Positions 20,088 to 29,526 are shown, numbered from the stretch's first letter. The stretch is DNA of 64,000 nucleotides from Bradyrhizobium nivariense (GCF_029846715.1 NZ_JARVWW010000001.1:558001-622000); one strand, 5' to 3'. Program-made: numbers and translations. The notes: generated from the letters alone by a model not told the origin.

Positions 20088-20890
20088 CGGACACGGCTTT
20101 CCTCGAGGCCGATGAGCAGGCGCTGGCGCAACGGTTCATCGACGACGGCTTCGTCACCACACCGGCCGACGATCGCGCCGGGCTCGACCGGATCCAGCGG
20201 CGCGCCGCCGAGCTCGCGGCGGACCATCTGAAACTGCCGCACGGCAACGACCCCTACGCGATGCTCGACACCATCCACACGCGGGTGAGTGTGGATGATC
20301 TCAACGGCCTGCGGCTGCACGTCTTCAACGGCCTCAACGCCGAGCCCTGGTTCCGGCCGACCTATTTCCGTCTGGCGCGCTCGACGATCGAGACCATCGT
20401 CGGCAACGAGCTCTGCATGCAGCGCCGCGTCAATCTCAGCATCCAGCTGCCGGGCGACGATTCCTCGCTGCTCGCCACCCATTCCGACGTCTGGTCGGGC
20501 GACTCGCCGTTCGAGGTCGTGGTATGGGTACCGCTGGTCGACGTCCACCGCACCAAATCGATGTATCTGCTGCCGCCGTCCCTGAACGGCGACATGCAGG
20601 ACCGGATGGCCAGCCTGCGCAGCGCCGAGGAACTCTACAAGACCATCAAGCCGCACGCGACCTTCATCGAGATCCCCTACGGCCACGTGATGCTGTTCAA
20701 CCAGACCCTGATGCACGGCAATCGCGTCAACGAGGAAGCCGGCTCGCGCTGGAGCATGAACTGCCGCTTCAAGAGCATCATGTCGCCGTACGCGGACAAG
20801 CGATTCGGCGAGTTCTTCGAACCGATCCTGCTGCGCCCGGCGACACGCGTCGGCATGCAATACAAGCTGCCCGGAGGCTTTCATGGCTGA
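20084..20890 (+). CDS. 2OG-Fe(II) oxygenase of the sporadic carbohydrate cluster type
   Basis: A 268-residue protein with a double-stranded beta-helix metal triad: His133 and Asp135 (THSDVW) and His211 (LMHGNR), followed by Arg residues suited to bind 2-oxoglutarate. I recognise it as the 'sporadic carbohydrate cluster 2OG-Fe(II) oxygenase' type, which accompanies LIC12192-family genes; the next gene is exactly that. It likely hydroxylates or oxidises a sugar nucleotide. The true substrate is unknown. Confidence 0.8.
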   Translation: MTDTAFLEADEQALAQRFIDDGFVTTPADDRAGLDRIQRRAAELAADHLKLPHGNDPYAMLDTIHTRVSVDDLNGLRLHVFNGLNAEPWFRPTYFRLARSTIETIVGNELCMQRRVNLSIQLPGDDSSLLATHSDVWSGDSPFEVVVWVPLVDVHRTKSMYLLPPSLNGDMQDRMASLRSAEELYKTIKPHATFIEIPYGHVMLFNQTLMHGNRVNEEAGSRWSMNCRFKSIMSPYADKRFGEFFEPILLRPATRVGMQYKLPGGFHG

Positions 20891-21275
20891 GCGAACCGGC
20901 CATCGCGGCTATATCGGCGCCCGGCCGCTGAACGGCAGCCGTACCCCGCAGCACGTCCAGAACATCGTGATCCGCGACTACGCGCGGCGGAAGAACCTGC
21001 ATTATCTGCTCAGCGCGGCCGAGCACACCATGCAAGGCAGCTACATGGTGCTCGAGGACATCCTGGACGAGCTGCCGCGGCTGCGCGGCTTGATTCTCTA
21101 CAGCATCTTCATGCTGCCGCCCGACGAGGCGCGGCGGCGGGAGATCTACGACCGCGTACTGAGCGAGGGCTGCGATCTGCACGCGGCCGTCGAGGAGATC
21201 ACGCTGTCCTCGCGCGACAACATCCAGGCCGTCGAGGACATCCTGCTCGTCAACAAATTCGCGACCATCCTGTGA
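20883..21275 (+). CDS. Sporadic carbohydrate cluster protein, LIC12192 family
   Basis: A 130-residue protein with RGYIGARPLNGSRTPQHVQN, IVIRDYARRKNLHYLLSA and GLILYSIFMLP, which I recognise as the LIC12192 family named from Leptospira. No biochemical function is established. The family occurs patchily in cell-surface carbohydrate clusters, usually with oxygenase, aminotransferase and methyltransferase genes. The fold looks like a small Rossmann-like domain. It overlaps the oxygenase gene by eight bases, implying coupled expression. Confidence 0.82.
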   Translation: MAERTGHRGYIGARPLNGSRTPQHVQNIVIRDYARRKNLHYLLSAAEHTMQGSYMVLEDILDELPRLRGLILYSIFMLPPDEARRREIYDRVLSEGCDLHAAVEEITLSSRDNIQAVEDILLVNKFATIL

Positions 21276-21300
21276 CGATGCCGCGGACCGGTTGGGGACA

Positions 21301-21966
21301 ATGACCGAGATCAACCTGCTCCAGCCGATGCACGCATCGACCAAGCGGAACTACGTTCAGCGGGTCGTCGAGCACGATAAGGCGGAATCCGCCACCGTGG
21401 CCCGGCAATGGGGACACGACTACTGGGACGGCGACCGCCGCTATGGCTATGGCGGCTACCGCTACGACGGACGGTGGCGCCCGCTCGCCCAGACCCTGAT
21501 CGACCGCTATGGCATCAAGCCCGGGATGAGCGTGCTCGATGTCGGCTGCGGCAAGGGCTATTTGCTCTACGAATTCACCCAGCTCGTCCCCGGCCTCACG
21601 ATCGCCGGCATCGACATCTCCGACTATGGCATCGCCAACGCCAAGGAGGAGGTGCGGCCGCAATTGAAGGTCGGCAACGCCGTCGAACTCCCCTACCCCG
21701 ACCACAGTTTTGATCTCGTGGTGTCGCTCGGCGTGCTCCACAATCTTCCGCTCGAGGACGTTTTCCGCGCCGTGTCGGAGATCGAGCGCGTCGGCCGCGA
21801 CGCCTCGAAATATCTGATGGTGGAATCGTTCCGCGACGAGCGCGAGAAGGCCAACCTGCTCTACTGGCAGCTCACCTGCCTGAGTTTCCACGGTCCGGAA
21901 ACGTGGGCCTGGATCTACGACAAATGCGGGTACCGGGGCGATCATGGGTTCATCTTCTTCGAATGA
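21301..21966 (+). CDS. Class I SAM-dependent methyltransferase
   Basis: A 221-residue methyltransferase with SAM motif I VLDVGCGKGYLLYEF, motif II acidic GIDISDYG and post-motif NAVELPYPDHSFDLVVSLG. The N-terminal region is rich in Tyr/Trp/Gly (DYWDGDRRYGYGGYRYDG) and may cap the substrate pocket. An O- or N-methyltransferase on the cluster sugar is likely. The ATG follows GGGGACA; a TTG three codons upstream is a weaker alternative. It overlaps the cupin gene by 23 bases. Confidence 0.85.
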   Translation: MTEINLLQPMHASTKRNYVQRVVEHDKAESATVARQWGHDYWDGDRRYGYGGYRYDGRWRPLAQTLIDRYGIKPGMSVLDVGCGKGYLLYEFTQLVPGLTIAGIDISDYGIANAKEEVRPQLKVGNAVELPYPDHSFDLVVSLGVLHNLPLEDVFRAVSEIERVGRDASKYLMVESFRDEREKANLLYWQLTCLSFHGPETWAWIYDKCGYRGDHGFIFFE

Positions 21967-22522
21967 AGCAGCGGGCCTGCGCCGGCCGGTCTCGCTGCGT
22001 GCGCAAAATCCCGAAGTGTATTATTCGGACGACGCCATCGTCACGGCGGATGACGCCACGATCGCGGAACTGAAGCGCATCGCCGCCGGCAATCCGCGTC
22101 TGCGCAGCCGGCTGTGCACCCATCCCGATCCCTCGTCCGGCCTGCACGAGATGCTGATCGTGCATCATCGCGAGGCCTATGTGCGGCCTCACAAGCATTT
22201 TGGCAAACCCGAGTCGTTCCACGTCATCGAAGGCACCGCGCAGGTCGTGATCTTCGAGGATGACGGGCGGATTCGCGACGTGCTCGAGATGGCGCCTTAC
22301 GGCCAGGGCAAGCGCTGCTATTACCGGATGCCCGAGCAGGTGTTTCACTCGATCCTGATCACCTCGGAATGGCTGGTGTTTCACGAAACCACCGCCGGTC
22401 CGTTCGATCCCTCCCGCACGGCATTTCCCGACTGGGCTCCCGACGGCAGCGATGCAGCCGAGGTCCAGGACTACGTCACGAAGGTTGGTGCGCTCGCCGC
22501 GGAACGTGTGGCGAGAGAATAG
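21944..22522 (+). CDS. WbuC-like cupin-fold protein
   Basis: A 192-residue cupin resembling WbuC proteins of O-antigen loci. The segment RLCTHPDPSSGLHEMLI is typical, and HKHFGKPESFHVIEG supplies metal-binding His/Glu. WbuC proteins are often found with fucosamine and other deoxyamino-sugar genes, but their reaction is not defined. The gene overlaps the preceding methyltransferase. Confidence 0.75.
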   Translation: MGSSSSNEAAGLRRPVSLRAQNPEVYYSDDAIVTADDATIAELKRIAAGNPRLRSRLCTHPDPSSGLHEMLIVHHREAYVRPHKHFGKPESFHVIEGTAQVVIFEDDGRIRDVLEMAPYGQGKRCYYRMPEQVFHSILITSEWLVFHETTAGPFDPSRTAFPDWAPDGSDAAEVQDYVTKVGALAAERVARE

Positions 22523-22583
22523 ACATCAACCGCTATCGCTGCTCGACTATCCCGCCGTGTCTGACCGAGGACGACACCAGCCG

Positions 22584-23570
22584 ATGAGGCCGCCTGCAAA
22601 AGCACTGGTTACTCTGGTCAAGTTCGTTGTCTCGATCGGGATTCTCGTATTGCTGTTGCGCGGCCAGGACTTGTCGTCCCTGAAAGCCGATCTTCTCGCC
22701 GTCAACTTGAACATGCTGGCGCTTGCGGTGCTGCTGCTGTTCGCCCAGACTTTCGTGCTCTGTCACCGCTGGATCCTGATCCTCCGCGCCATGCATGTGC
22801 CGCTTGATTGGCCAGCAGGGTGGCGCATTGTCATCGTCAGCACGTTTTTCAATCAGGTGCTGCCGGCGGGCGGCGATGCGGTCCGGGTCTGGATGTTGCG
22901 GCGGCGTGGCGAGCAATGGTCAAGGGCCATCAGCAGCATCGTGGCCGATCACTTCGTCGCGCTGTTGGTCCTCGGTGCTATCATATTCGCAGGAATGCCA
23001 TTCCTGCTCCCGCGGATAAGCGATGGCTCGCTCCTCTTCGCCATCGTCACCGTTCTCGCCGTTGCATGCCTTGGCGCAATCGCTTTGGCCACGCTGGATC
23101 GTTGGCCGCCTGGCATGATCGGGATCCTGCCGGCGAGGATCGTGCAATTCGCGATGCTGGTCAGGGCTCCGTTGCTGGCGGCCGAAGGGCGCGGGATGCT
23201 GATCGCGTCCGCCGTCCTCATCCACCTGATCACGGTTGCAGCCTGCTATGTCCTCGCGATCGGCCTCGACGCACCAATCTCCGCGCTTGATGCATTCGTT
23301 CTCGTCCCGCTCGTCATCCTGTCGTCCGCGGTTCCGATCTCGATCGGAGGATGGGGGGTGCGAGAAGGCGCGATGGTTGCCGCGCTTGGCCTGGCGGGGA
23401 TCGCATCCGACAAGGCGCTCGCGATATCGGTTTTCCTCGGCCTCGGCGGCCTGATCGTGGGACTGTTCGGCGGCCTGGTATGGCTGCTCGCACCGGAGCG
23501 CGCCAATTTCAGCGCAGACCAGGCCCGGGCCGTCGCCGAACGGACAGACGCTGCGCCGATCAAACCATGA
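22584..23570 (+). CDS. Lysylphosphatidylglycerol synthase-type membrane protein, second copy
   Basis: A 328-residue polytopic membrane protein closely similar to the one at 8906-9928: both share the FNQVLP and GGDAVR region, SI(S/G)GWGVREGAMVA, and a C-terminal LxPER segment. Start MRPPAKALVTLVKF was chosen because the longer reading overlaps the cupin gene. Probably a flippase-like partner for glycolipid or polysaccharide assembly. Confidence 0.85.
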   Translation: MRPPAKALVTLVKFVVSIGILVLLLRGQDLSSLKADLLAVNLNMLALAVLLLFAQTFVLCHRWILILRAMHVPLDWPAGWRIVIVSTFFNQVLPAGGDAVRVWMLRRRGEQWSRAISSIVADHFVALLVLGAIIFAGMPFLLPRISDGSLLFAIVTVLAVACLGAIALATLDRWPPGMIGILPARIVQFAMLVRAPLLAAEGRGMLIASAVLIHLITVAACYVLAIGLDAPISALDAFVLVPLVILSSAVPISIGGWGVREGAMVAALGLAGIASDKALAISVFLGLGGLIVGLFGGLVWLLAPERANFSADQARAVAERTDAAPIKP

Positions 23571-23617
23571 CAGGACCAGGATTGCATTGCTTTGGCGCCA
23601 AGTTCGAAAACGACGAA

Positions 23618-23646
23618 TTGACGCCCCGGCGCGGCAACTTAAGAAT
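23618..23646 (+). promoter_or_regulatory. Possible promoter for the 23743-27196 genes
   Basis: TTGACG, a 17-base spacer and AAGAAT lie in a 172-base gap after the membrane protein gene. A second pair, TTGTGG-17-TATAGC, overlaps it slightly downstream. This would start a separate transcript for the methyltransferase-methyltransferase-oxidoreductase group. Confidence 0.35.
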
Positions 23647-23742
23647 TGTGGCACGACCTGTAGCGCGATATAGCCTTCAACTGCCTCGCGTATCGCCTGA
23701 GGCGCCGATGTTCCCCCGCTTTTCCTGCACAGAGCCAAACCC

Positions 23743-24960
23743 GTGACCGATCATTGCCGCCTCTGCCATTCGACCAATTTGCGCCCGGTCATCGACCTCG
23801 GACAGATGCCGATTGCGCATCGGCTTCGGCACAGCCGGGACGAACAGGATGAACGGTATCCGTTCGAGGTGCTGGCGTGTGGGGAGTGCGGCCTGCCCCA
23901 GATCGTCAAGCCGATCGATCCCGACATTCTGTACCGGCAGTTCAACTACAATTTCAGCAGCTGGAAGCCGGAGCCGCACCAGGTCGACGAGCTCGATACC
24001 ATCGCCAAATTCTCGAGCCATCAATCCGTGTTCGAGATCGGATGCAACGACGGCCTGTTCATGGACAAGCTTCGCGAACGTGGCGCGAAAGTTTTGGTGG
24101 GCGTCGAGCCCAACCCGGTGTCGGGCAAGATCGCCCGCGAGCGCGGCATCAAAATCTATGCCGACATGATCAGCCCGGCGCTGTGTCACGACGCGGTCGC
24201 CCAGGCCGGCCAGTTCGACCTCGTCGTCTCGCGACAGGTGCTGGAGCACATCGTCGATTTCGAGAACTTTTTCGACTGCGTGAAGATCGCGTTGCGCGAC
24301 GACGGGCTGCTGTTCATCGACGTGCCTGATTTCGCACCCGGCTCGACGGCGGGCGACCTCTCCGTCCTGTGGGAGGAGCACGTCAGCTACTTCACCGAAC
24401 CGACGCTGCTCGCGCTGCTGGCGCGCCACGGCTTCGAGGCGGTGTCGGTGAAGAAATACAATTTCAGCGGCGGCAGCCTCGCGATCGCAGCACGCCGCGC
24501 CGCACATGACGTGGTGGCACCGCCCGCCCCTGCCGGCGTCGGCGAGAAATTCGGCCAGCGCGCAAGGGATTACGGCGAGCGTCTTCGCCCGATCCTCGCC
24601 AAGGCCCGCGCCAACGGCGCCGAGATCGCCATCTACGGCGCCGGCTGCCGCGCCTGCACTTTCACCAATGCCCATGAACTCGCGGATCTCGTCGACCTCT
24701 CGGTCGACGACCAGAAGGAGCGCCAGGGCTTGTTCCTGCCCGGCACCGGCATTCCGATCCGCACCCCGGAGGACCTCGCCGGCAAGTCGGATCCGCTCGT
24801 CTGTCTTCTCGCCGTGAACCAGGAGAACGAAGACAAGGTCAGCAGCCGGCTGCGCGAAAACGTGAAGCGTCCGCTCCACATCGTTTCGATCTTCGCGCCC
24901 TCGGACATCTGGAGCGAGCTCGATCGCCTCGAGGCGGCCGCAGGGTCGCGGCATGGCTGA
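23743..24960 (+). CDS. Class I SAM-dependent methyltransferase, sugar C-methyltransferase type
   Basis: A 405-residue protein with the same three-part plan as the gene at 7553: zinc-binding N-terminus (CRLCHS ... CGECGL), SAM fold (FEIGCNDGLFMDKL) and C-terminal domain (IYGAGCRACTFTNAHEL). It probably methylates a ring carbon of an NDP-keto sugar. GTG start after AACCC; the start is not strongly supported. It overlaps the next gene by eight bases. Confidence 0.85.
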   Translation: MTDHCRLCHSTNLRPVIDLGQMPIAHRLRHSRDEQDERYPFEVLACGECGLPQIVKPIDPDILYRQFNYNFSSWKPEPHQVDELDTIAKFSSHQSVFEIGCNDGLFMDKLRERGAKVLVGVEPNPVSGKIARERGIKIYADMISPALCHDAVAQAGQFDLVVSRQVLEHIVDFENFFDCVKIALRDDGLLFIDVPDFAPGSTAGDLSVLWEEHVSYFTEPTLLALLARHGFEAVSVKKYNFSGGSLAIAARRAAHDVVAPPAPAGVGEKFGQRARDYGERLRPILAKARANGAEIAIYGAGCRACTFTNAHELADLVDLSVDDQKERQGLFLPGTGIPIRTPEDLAGKSDPLVCLLAVNQENEDKVSSRLRENVKRPLHIVSIFAPSDIWSELDRLEAAAGSRHG

Positions 24961-26158
24961 GGACAAGCTCTTCAACTACTACGAACGTCAGGACGTCCTG
25001 CCGACGTTCGGGAATTTCAAATCCGCCGCCGAACTTGAAGCCTATGCCGGCCTGCGGCGCGAGTTGTTTTCGGACAAGCTGGTGCTGCCGCCGCGGTTGT
25101 TCCGCGACGCCGACGTGCTCGAATTCGGCCCTGATTCCGGCGAGAACGCGCTGGTGTTTGCGGGCTGGGGCGCGAACATGACACTCGCCGAGCCGAACCG
25201 GCATGCGCACGCGAAAATCCAGGCTTACTTCACGCATTTCAGCCAAGCCCAACGTCTCCGCGAACTCGTATCGTCCGATGTCGAAGGATTTCGCAGCGAT
25301 CGTCGTTTCGACATCATCGATGCCGAAGGATTCATCTACACGGTGCAGCCGACTGAAAAATGGCTCGGCATCTTTCACCGGCTGCTCAATCCGGACGGTT
25401 ACGCCGTCGTTTCCTACTATGAGCGCTACGGCGGCTTCTTCGAGCTCGCGCTCAAGGCGATTCATGCGGCCGGCAAGGCATTGACGGGCCGTCCCGGGCT
25501 CGAAACGGCGAAGATGCTGTTCGATGCGAAATGGAACAGCATCCCGCACACGCGCAGCTTCGAATCCTGGCTGATGGACGTGCTCGAAAATCCTTTCGTC
25601 CGGCACCGCTACTTCCTCGACGCGGGAGCCTTGTGTACGGCGGCGCATGAGCAGGGATTCGATATCCATTCGGCGTGGCCGGCCTATCGCGACAGCCTGG
25701 ACGTCTACTGGCACAAGATGATCCTGTCCGATGACGAGAAGCTGCGGCGCGCGACGCGCCATCTCGGCCGCAGCCGTCTGAGCTTTCTCGGCGGGCGGAA
25801 ACTCTATCTGGCCGGCCGGACCGAAGCGGTCGACGCGATCTCGGCTACGATCGAGACACTGGTCCTCGATGTCGATGCGATGATCGACGATCCCTTGGGC
25901 GACAGCCTGCCCCTCGTGATCGCGAGCCTCGCGTCGCTGCGCGAGACGATACGGACGACGGATATTCTCGCCGACGATGCTTCCGACATCGACGCCATCA
26001 TTGCGACCCTCGACAGTTTCCATCGCATCTTTGGTGCGATCGGGCGACGGGACGTGTCCGCGGTCACCGCCCTCACCCAGTCAGACCCGGCGTTCATCAA
26101 CACCTGGGGACAGCCGGCGCATTTCCTCGTCATCCGGAAGCGCTTCGAGGGATCCTAG
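24953..26158 (+). CDS. SAM-dependent methyltransferase-like protein with C-terminal helical extension
   Basis: A 401-residue protein. The first 190 residues have a SAM-fold layout (VLEFGPDSGENALVFAGWG, then a FDIIDAEG strand). The C-terminal 150 residues are predicted helical and regularly spaced with acidic residues (LDVDAMIDDPLGD, ASDIDAIIATLD); I do not recognise that domain. It probably acts with the preceding methyltransferase, to which it is coupled by an eight-base overlap. Confidence 0.65.
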   Translation: MAEDKLFNYYERQDVLPTFGNFKSAAELEAYAGLRRELFSDKLVLPPRLFRDADVLEFGPDSGENALVFAGWGANMTLAEPNRHAHAKIQAYFTHFSQAQRLRELVSSDVEGFRSDRRFDIIDAEGFIYTVQPTEKWLGIFHRLLNPDGYAVVSYYERYGGFFELALKAIHAAGKALTGRPGLETAKMLFDAKWNSIPHTRSFESWLMDVLENPFVRHRYFLDAGALCTAAHEQGFDIHSAWPAYRDSLDVYWHKMILSDDEKLRRATRHLGRSRLSFLGGRKLYLAGRTEAVDAISATIETLVLDVDAMIDDPLGDSLPLVIASLASLRETIRTTDILADDASDIDAIIATLDSFHRIFGAIGRRDVSAVTALTQSDPAFINTWGQPAHFLVIRKRFEGS

Positions 26159-26161
26159 CAA

Positions 26162-27196
26162 GTGAGGCCGGGCATTGGCATCATCGGAACGGGCATGGTC
26201 GGCCAGATGTGCCACCTCGCCAATTTCGCCGCCAATCCCTCCTGCCGTGTTGTCGCGATCGCCGATCTCCGGCCTGATCTCGCCGCCGCAGCGGCGCAAA
26301 AATTCGACATCGCGCGGGTCTACGGCACGCACCGGGATCTGCTGGCGGACAGCGAGGTGTCCGCCGTCGTCGTCGTGACGAAGCGTCGCGCTACCGGTCC
26401 GATCGTGCTGGATGCGTTGAACAGCGGCCGGCATGTGCTGTCGGAAAAGCCGATGGCCTACACCACGGCTCAGGCCGTTTCACTGGCCGAGGCGGCAGGG
26501 CGGCAAAACCTCGTCTACAGCATCGGCTATATGAAGCGTCACGACGCCGGCGTGGCGCGCGCGGTAGCCGAGTTGGCGCGCATTCGAGCGGATCAGTCGC
26601 TTGGACGCATTATCGGCGCGCGAGGCTGGTGCTTCGGCGGCAACACTGGCCGGTCGCAGGACAACTTCGTCATGACCGGTGAAGCGCGGCCGGACGGGCT
26701 CGAGCTCTGGCAGGACGGCCCCGACTGGATGCCGGGCGCGATGCGACCCGGCTACGACAATTTTCTGAACGTGTTCAGCCATATCCTCAATCTCGCACGC
26801 TACGTGCTCGGATCGTCGCCGGCAGTCGCCGAAAGCACCGTCGGGCCCTCGGGCGCGGCGACCGTGACACTCGACTTCGACGGCGTCGCCTGTGCATTGC
26901 AACTCGCGAATGGATCCGAAGGCGTCTGGCGCGAGGGACTGAGCATCGAGTTCGAGCGGGGCGCACTGACCATCGAATTGCCCCCGCCTTTTGCTGAGCA
27001 GGAGGCGGAGGTCATCCTCGATCAGCAAGGACAACGCACGCAATTGTCGCGCGACACGAGTTGGGCGTTTCGGCGTCAGGCCGATGCATTCGTCGCCGAT
27101 ATGGTCGAACAGAGGACGCCGCTGGCTTCCGGCGAAGATTCCGTGGCCGACATCGCCCTTGCAGAAGCGATCTGGAAACGGCGGCTCAGCGGCTAG
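26162..27196 (+). CDS. Gfo/Idh/MocA-family oxidoreductase
   Basis: A 344-residue NAD(P)-dependent sugar oxidoreductase. The Rossmann segment is IGIIGTGMVGQMCH; the family EKP motif appears as SEKPMA. The C-terminal alpha/beta domain is complete. It may oxidise or reduce a sugar or nucleotide-sugar carbonyl made by the cluster. GTG start three bases past the preceding stop; the 3' end overlaps the opposing membrane gene by 11 bases. Confidence 0.88.
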   Translation: MRPGIGIIGTGMVGQMCHLANFAANPSCRVVAIADLRPDLAAAAAQKFDIARVYGTHRDLLADSEVSAVVVVTKRRATGPIVLDALNSGRHVLSEKPMAYTTAQAVSLAEAAGRQNLVYSIGYMKRHDAGVARAVAELARIRADQSLGRIIGARGWCFGGNTGRSQDNFVMTGEARPDGLELWQDGPDWMPGAMRPGYDNFLNVFSHILNLARYVLGSSPAVAESTVGPSGAATVTLDFDGVACALQLANGSEGVWREGLSIEFERGALTIELPPPFAEQEAEVILDQQGQRTQLSRDTSWAFRRQADAFVADMVEQRTPLASGEDSVADIALAEAIWKRRLSG

Positions 27197-28868
27197 GCTT
27201 CGCGCCGTCGAGCGGTAGAATCCCGGCGATGGGCCCCATCTTGATGGTAACCCGCGCGATCTGATCGAGGAGCTGCGAAACCTCACAGCGCGCCAGCAGC
27301 CGGCATGCGTAGTACTTCTGCACCAGAGCCTGGTTCGGCGCCGCGGCAGGACCCGGCTGGAACGAAATCGTCGCTTGCGGGCCCGATGGATCGAGATGAG
27401 AAAACGCGCTGCTTGGCGCGGTTCGGGCCACTTCCAATTCTTGCAGGACGCTCGGCCGCTCGGCGCGCAAGGCAAATCCGACAAAGGGCTGATTGCCCCA
27501 GGCAAGACGGAGCATGCCGCTGACCTCGGCGAAGCCGAACGGCACGTGACGCGACGGGTAGTCGACGAAACCGTCATCGAGTGCAAACACCGTTGCTGCC
27601 GGCTGGGCCCGGCTCGCGAGATCCTTCGCGAGAGCCTCCTGCTTCAGCGTTCTCGCCTGCATGAAGATGTAAGTGTTCCACAGCACGCCGATCGACAGCA
27701 CCGATCCGACCCCGAACACGACCATGAAGGCCGCCTTCGGACCGATCGCACGCTCGGCCCAACGCTTGAGAGCGAACAGGGTCAACGCTGATGGCAGGCC
27801 GAACATCAGCAGGTGGCGGCTCTCATAGAAATGCGTGGCGGAGGGCTGCAACCCGGCAACCAGATAGGGGAACGACAATGCCAGAAACAAGGCAACGGCG
27901 AGCAGGAGCGGCGCGACGATCCCATATCTGGCCGCGGTCGGCTCTGCCTCGGAACTCAACAGGAACACGGCGGCGCTGACGAGCAGTACGGCGGCAACAA
28001 GCAGCGCGCTTGCACCGATCGCCAGCTGGAACGCGGTGGCCACGACGTCCCAATAGCTGGTGACGAAAAATAGCTGCCAGCCCCTCGCCAGTTCGCTGAG
28101 CGTCGGGAAATGGGCATTGTAATGTTGCGCATAGACGCCGGTGCGTTTGAACCAGATGTTGAGCGCGCCCCAATAGACCGGGGGAAGCACCGCCAATTCC
28201 GGATAACGGGTCACGCAGTACCACGCAGCACGCCATGTGCGCTGGATCAGACCCTGCGCCGCGTCGCCGCTGCGCCACACCGCGATGAAGAGACCCAGCA
28301 TCACGAAAGCATACAGCACGATCGTCGAGTTGAGTGCGAAGCTGAGCATGAACGCGAGCACGCAGGCCAGGCGAAGCAGCGCACACCGCATGCCGCGCGC
28401 GCCGTAGGCCAGCATCAACAGCCAGGCACCGAAGAACAGCAGCCCAAAGCTGAGCACGTAGACCGCGTTCGCCTTGCCCGCCCAGAGCTGATAGCCGGGA
28501 TAGGTCCAGACCATCAGCGCGAAGCCGACCGCCTCGGCGCGGTCGAGCAGGTCGAGTCGCGTTGCGGTCAGCGCCAGTGACATCGCACCGAGCAAGATTC
28601 CGGCGAACGCCAGCGACACCATCACGGCAATCGGCGCGCCGGTCCAGTTGGCGAACGTGTCGTAGCTGAAGAAGATCGGATGGCCCGCACCGCGCAGGAG
28701 GAAATCGATATCGATCATGAAGTCCGGACGCGGCTTGAGCACCAGCCAGTCGTCCATGAAGAGGCCATCGTTCAAGAGCATCGGCGCATGCGCGGCCAGC
28801 AACAGCGCCAGCAGAACGGCTGTCGCGCGACGCATTGCGGATGTGCTGGGACGGGTGAGAGACGGCAT
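27186..28868 (-). CDS. Polytopic membrane protein, glycosyltransferase-like or polymerase candidate
   Basis: About 560 residues with roughly ten hydrophobic helices and a hydrophilic C-terminal 120 residues. An early periplasmic loop has DGLFMDDWLVLKPRPD; acidic residues after the first helix are typical of GT-C glycosyltransferases, but I cannot place it in a named family. Start MPSLTRPSTSAMRR is chosen; MRRATAVLLA and an upstream ATG are alternatives, none with a good ribosome-binding site. It is the only minus-strand gene inside the right half of the cluster. Confidence 0.65.
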   Translation of the reverse strand: MPSLTRPSTSAMRRATAVLLALLLAAHAPMLLNDGLFMDDWLVLKPRPDFMIDIDFLLRGAGHPIFFSYDTFANWTGAPIAVMVSLAFAGILLGAMSLALTATRLDLLDRAEAVGFALMVWTYPGYQLWAGKANAVYVLSFGLLFFGAWLLMLAYGARGMRCALLRLACVLAFMLSFALNSTIVLYAFVMLGLFIAVWRSGDAAQGLIQRTWRAAWYCVTRYPELAVLPPVYWGALNIWFKRTGVYAQHYNAHFPTLSELARGWQLFFVTSYWDVVATAFQLAIGASALLVAAVLLVSAAVFLLSSEAEPTAARYGIVAPLLLAVALFLALSFPYLVAGLQPSATHFYESRHLLMFGLPSALTLFALKRWAERAIGPKAAFMVVFGVGSVLSIGVLWNTYIFMQARTLKQEALAKDLASRAQPAATVFALDDGFVDYPSRHVPFGFAEVSGMLRLAWGNQPFVGFALRAERPSVLQELEVARTAPSSAFSHLDPSGPQATISFQPGPAAAPNQALVQKYYACRLLARCEVSQLLDQIARVTIKMGPIAGILPLDGAKPSR

Positions 28869-29011
28869 CGGCGGCAAGAGTTCGCACGCCCGTTTGGCCG
28901 CCGCAAGAGCCGGATGGCGAACTCCCAATTGATCATTGACCCCAAAAATGCGACCTCCTATAGACACCGCCCAGGCTGGGCAGCACCGAGGCGTCCGAGG
29001 CGATTTTCGCG

Positions 29012-29518
29012 ATGAGCTTCCTACCGGGTCCGGCGCAGACCGCTGCGATTTGTCTGAGTGCCGTACTTCCGCTGCTGCTGCTGTGCTACGCGCGTATCCC
29101 TGCCATTCGCGGAGCCGGCCGCCGTTTTCGGCTGGGCTGCCTCAGCGTCATCGCCATTTTCGCGATCGCCTGCATCGCGCTTCCGGGTCCACGGCATCTC
29201 GACGACGTGATTGGCGGCCTCTTCCTGCTGGCGACGGCGATGATGCTTTGCTACGTCCTGTTCAGTCTGCTGGCCTGGGGCTTTACGCTGACGCTGCTCA
29301 CGGCGCTGGTCCAGGCCCGACGTCCCCTCACCGCGGAACAATGGGCTGCGGCCTACATGCAGGGCGGAGATCTCGGCACCTTCGCACACAATCGATTGAA
29401 GCTCCTGATCGGGGCGGGAATGGTGACGACGGCCGGCAGCAAATTGGCCCCGACGACCAAGGGACTCGCGGTCGCCCATCTCGTCAAGCTCGTTCGTTTC
29501 TCAACGGGTCTTGGATAA
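29012..29518 (+). CDS. Small membrane protein with C-terminal winged-helix-like segment, copy 1
   Basis: 168 residues: three hydrophobic helices (about 8-25, 40-58, 66-98) and a soluble tail with NRLKLLIGAGMVTTAGSKLA. The tail resembles a small winged-helix (RxKxLIxxGxV). The neighbouring gene has the same length, topology and tail pattern, so they are probably diverged tandem paralogues. Function unknown. Confidence 0.6.
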   Translation: MSFLPGPAQTAAICLSAVLPLLLLCYARIPAIRGAGRRFRLGCLSVIAIFAIACIALPGPRHLDDVIGGLFLLATAMMLCYVLFSLLAWGFTLTLLTALVQARRPLTAEQWAAAYMQGGDLGTFAHNRLKLLIGAGMVTTAGSKLAPTTKGLAVAHLVKLVRFSTGLG

Positions 29519-29526
29519 CGGCCACA

